From Gemmatimonadota bacterium (GTDB lineage Bacteria > Gemmatimonadota > Gemmatimonadetes > Gemmatimonadales > GWC2-71-9), in NCBI GenBank assembly GCA_003223395.1, contig QHUZ01000024.1, positions 28,094 through 92,093 of the forward strand: a stretch of 64,000 bases of DNA, read 5' to 3'. Positions 62,553-64,000 of the stretch are shown one piece after another. Numbering within the stretch: position 1 is the first letter of the stretch; each line of letters starts with the position of its first letter. The notes under the pieces were generated by a model. The model was not told where the DNA came from. It did no database searches and saw nothing but the letters and a program-made list of their open reading frames with translations. The position numbers were made by a program, and so were the translations under genes.

Positions 62553-63913
62553 CACAGCCCTCGATGGTGCGCCGCTTCGGCTTGCTGCACGCCACAGCGC
62601 TCAACATGACGAACATGATTGGCATCGGGCCGTTCATCACGATCCCGCTGCTCATGTCAGCGATGGGCGGTCCGCAGGCGATGCTCGGCTGGCTCGTCGC
62701 GTTGATCACCGTCTTATGCGATAGCACCGTCTGGAGCGAGCTCGGCGCCGCGATGCCGGGCTCGGGCGGCTCGTTCGGCTATCTGCGCCAGGGCTACGGG
62801 GCGGAGACGGTCGGCCGCCTGATGGGCTTTCTCTTTGTATGGCAGTTCGTGCTGAGCGGTCCACTCGAGATTGCGTCCGGGTACATCGGGTTCTCGCACT
62901 ACCTGGGCTACATCTGGAAGGGTATCACGCCGGGCCAGACGATGCTCGTGATCACGATCATCGGCCTCGTCAACCTCGCGCTGCTCTACCGCCGCATCAA
63001 ATCGATCGCGGCAATCACGGTCGCGCTCTGGATCGGCACGATCGTGACGGTCATCGCCGTGATCGCGACAGGGGCGATGCACTTCGACGCCAAGGTCGCC
63101 TTCGACTTCCCGCCCGGCGCCTTCAACTTCTCACTGGGCTTCCTATACGGCCTCGGTACTGCATCCCGCGTGGGCGCGTACGATTACCTCGGCTACTACG
63201 ACGTCTGCTACATCGGCGACGAAGTAGAGAATCCGGGCCGTGTGATTCCGCGTTCGATTCTCATCAGCGCGATCGCGGTCGCGCTGATCTACGTCGCGAT
63301 CAACTTCTCGATCATCGGGGTCGTGCCGTGGCGGGAGTTCGTCCCCGTCAAGTCGCATCCGGAGTCGGACTTCGTGGTCTCGATCTTCATGGAGCGGATT
63401 TACGGCTCCGGCGTAGCCACTATCCTGACGGCGATGATTCTGTGGACGGCGTTCGGATCGGTCTTCGCGCTGCTCCTCGGCTACTCACGCGTGCCCTACG
63501 CGGCGGCGCGCGACGGCTACTTCTTCAAGGTGTTTGCGCGGCTGCATCCGTCCCAGGGCTTCCCGTACGTGTCGCTGGTGGTGCTCGGCGTGCTGTCGAT
63601 CGTCGCGGGGTTCGTATCGCTGGGGATGGTGATCGACGCGCTGCTCACGACGCGGATTCTCGTACAGTTCATCGGGCAGATCGGCGCGGTCACGCTGCTG
63701 CGGCGGCGGGCGCCCGATATGCCGCGGCCCTATCGGATGTGGCTCTATCCGCTCCCCAGCCTGGTTGCGCTCCTCGGATGGATCTTCATCTTTGCGACCA
63801 CGCCCAAGCTGGTAATCGCCTTCGGCCTCGGCGCGCTCCTGTTGGGCGTGCTGTGCTTTGGAGTATGGTCGTGGAAGGCTCGGACGTGGCAGTTCGCGGA
63901 GTCCCTGGGATAG
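62549..63913 (+). CDS. APC family amino acid/polyamine permease
   Basis: 'LNMTNMIGIGPFITIPLLMSAMGGPQAMLGWLVALITVLCDSTVWSELGAAMPGSGGSFGYLR', multiple TM helices; GTG start. Confidence 0.92.
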   Translation: MTQPSMVRRFGLLHATALNMTNMIGIGPFITIPLLMSAMGGPQAMLGWLVALITVLCDSTVWSELGAAMPGSGGSFGYLRQGYGAETVGRLMGFLFVWQFVLSGPLEIASGYIGFSHYLGYIWKGITPGQTMLVITIIGLVNLALLYRRIKSIAAITVALWIGTIVTVIAVIATGAMHFDAKVAFDFPPGAFNFSLGFLYGLGTASRVGAYDYLGYYDVCYIGDEVENPGRVIPRSILISAIAVALIYVAINFSIIGVVPWREFVPVKSHPESDFVVSIFMERIYGSGVATILTAMILWTAFGSVFALLLGYSRVPYAAARDGYFFKVFARLHPSQGFPYVSLVVLGVLSIVAGFVSLGMVIDALLTTRILVQFIGQIGAVTLLRRRAPDMPRPYRMWLYPLPSLVALLGWIFIFATTPKLVIAFGLGALLLGVLCFGVWSWKARTWQFAESLG

Positions 63914-63931
63914 AAGGCACAAGGAGCAGCA

Positions 63932-64000
63932 ATGAGAGCTACGGTAGTAGCAACGCTCGCGGGCGGAGCCCTCGCACTCAACGCCCTCGCTGGCTGCGTT
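63932..64000 (+). CDS. Lipoprotein N-terminus (3' truncated by window edge)
   Basis: AAGGAG RBS then MRATVVATLAGGALALNALAGC with a lipobox-like LAGC. Confidence 0.55.
   Translation, partial: MRATVVATLAGGALALNALAGCV

Overview
This 64 kb, GC-rich, densely packed bacterial chromosomal window looks like Gemmatimonadota or a related phylum; that is inferred from gene content and style, and no rRNA is present to confirm it. I support about 69 protein-coding genes. They include a sigma-54 response regulator, peptidases, acpS, a cytochrome c/FTR1 fusion, and an lgt-tsaD-cdaR-tlpA-rpe-PASTA-rsmB-thiG-thiS-thiE-fmt-def-yajC-tgt-queA-ruvB-(zinc ribbon)-ruvA-ruvC-yebC run on the minus strand. They also include a PorX-like REC+PglZ regulator coupled to an MsbA-type exporter and a glycosyltransferase island, a patatin/ferredoxin-like fusion, tyrS, PBP1A, argR-DUF1080-Gfo/Idh-argG-argH, and a kinase/NtrC/OM-barrel/DUF4390 operon. 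I see no tRNA, rRNA, CRISPR array, transposase or prophage. The most unusual signals are: (1) several families of short dispersed palindromic or G-rich repeats, some lying in frame inside housekeeping genes (Tgt, RsmB, C40 peptidase, Gfo/Idh); (2) recurrent promoter-like -35/-10 pairs placed so that transcription would begin at or within a few nt of the start codon, suggesting leaderless mRNAs; (3) a PorX-like regulator operon; (4) a coupled HK-NtrC-(bactofilin-like/OM barrel)-DUF4390 operon; (5) a patatin with a C-terminal 4Fe-4S-like Cys motif; (6) homopolymer G tracts at domain or gene junctions. All functional calls come from reading protein sequence motifs; no database search was run.
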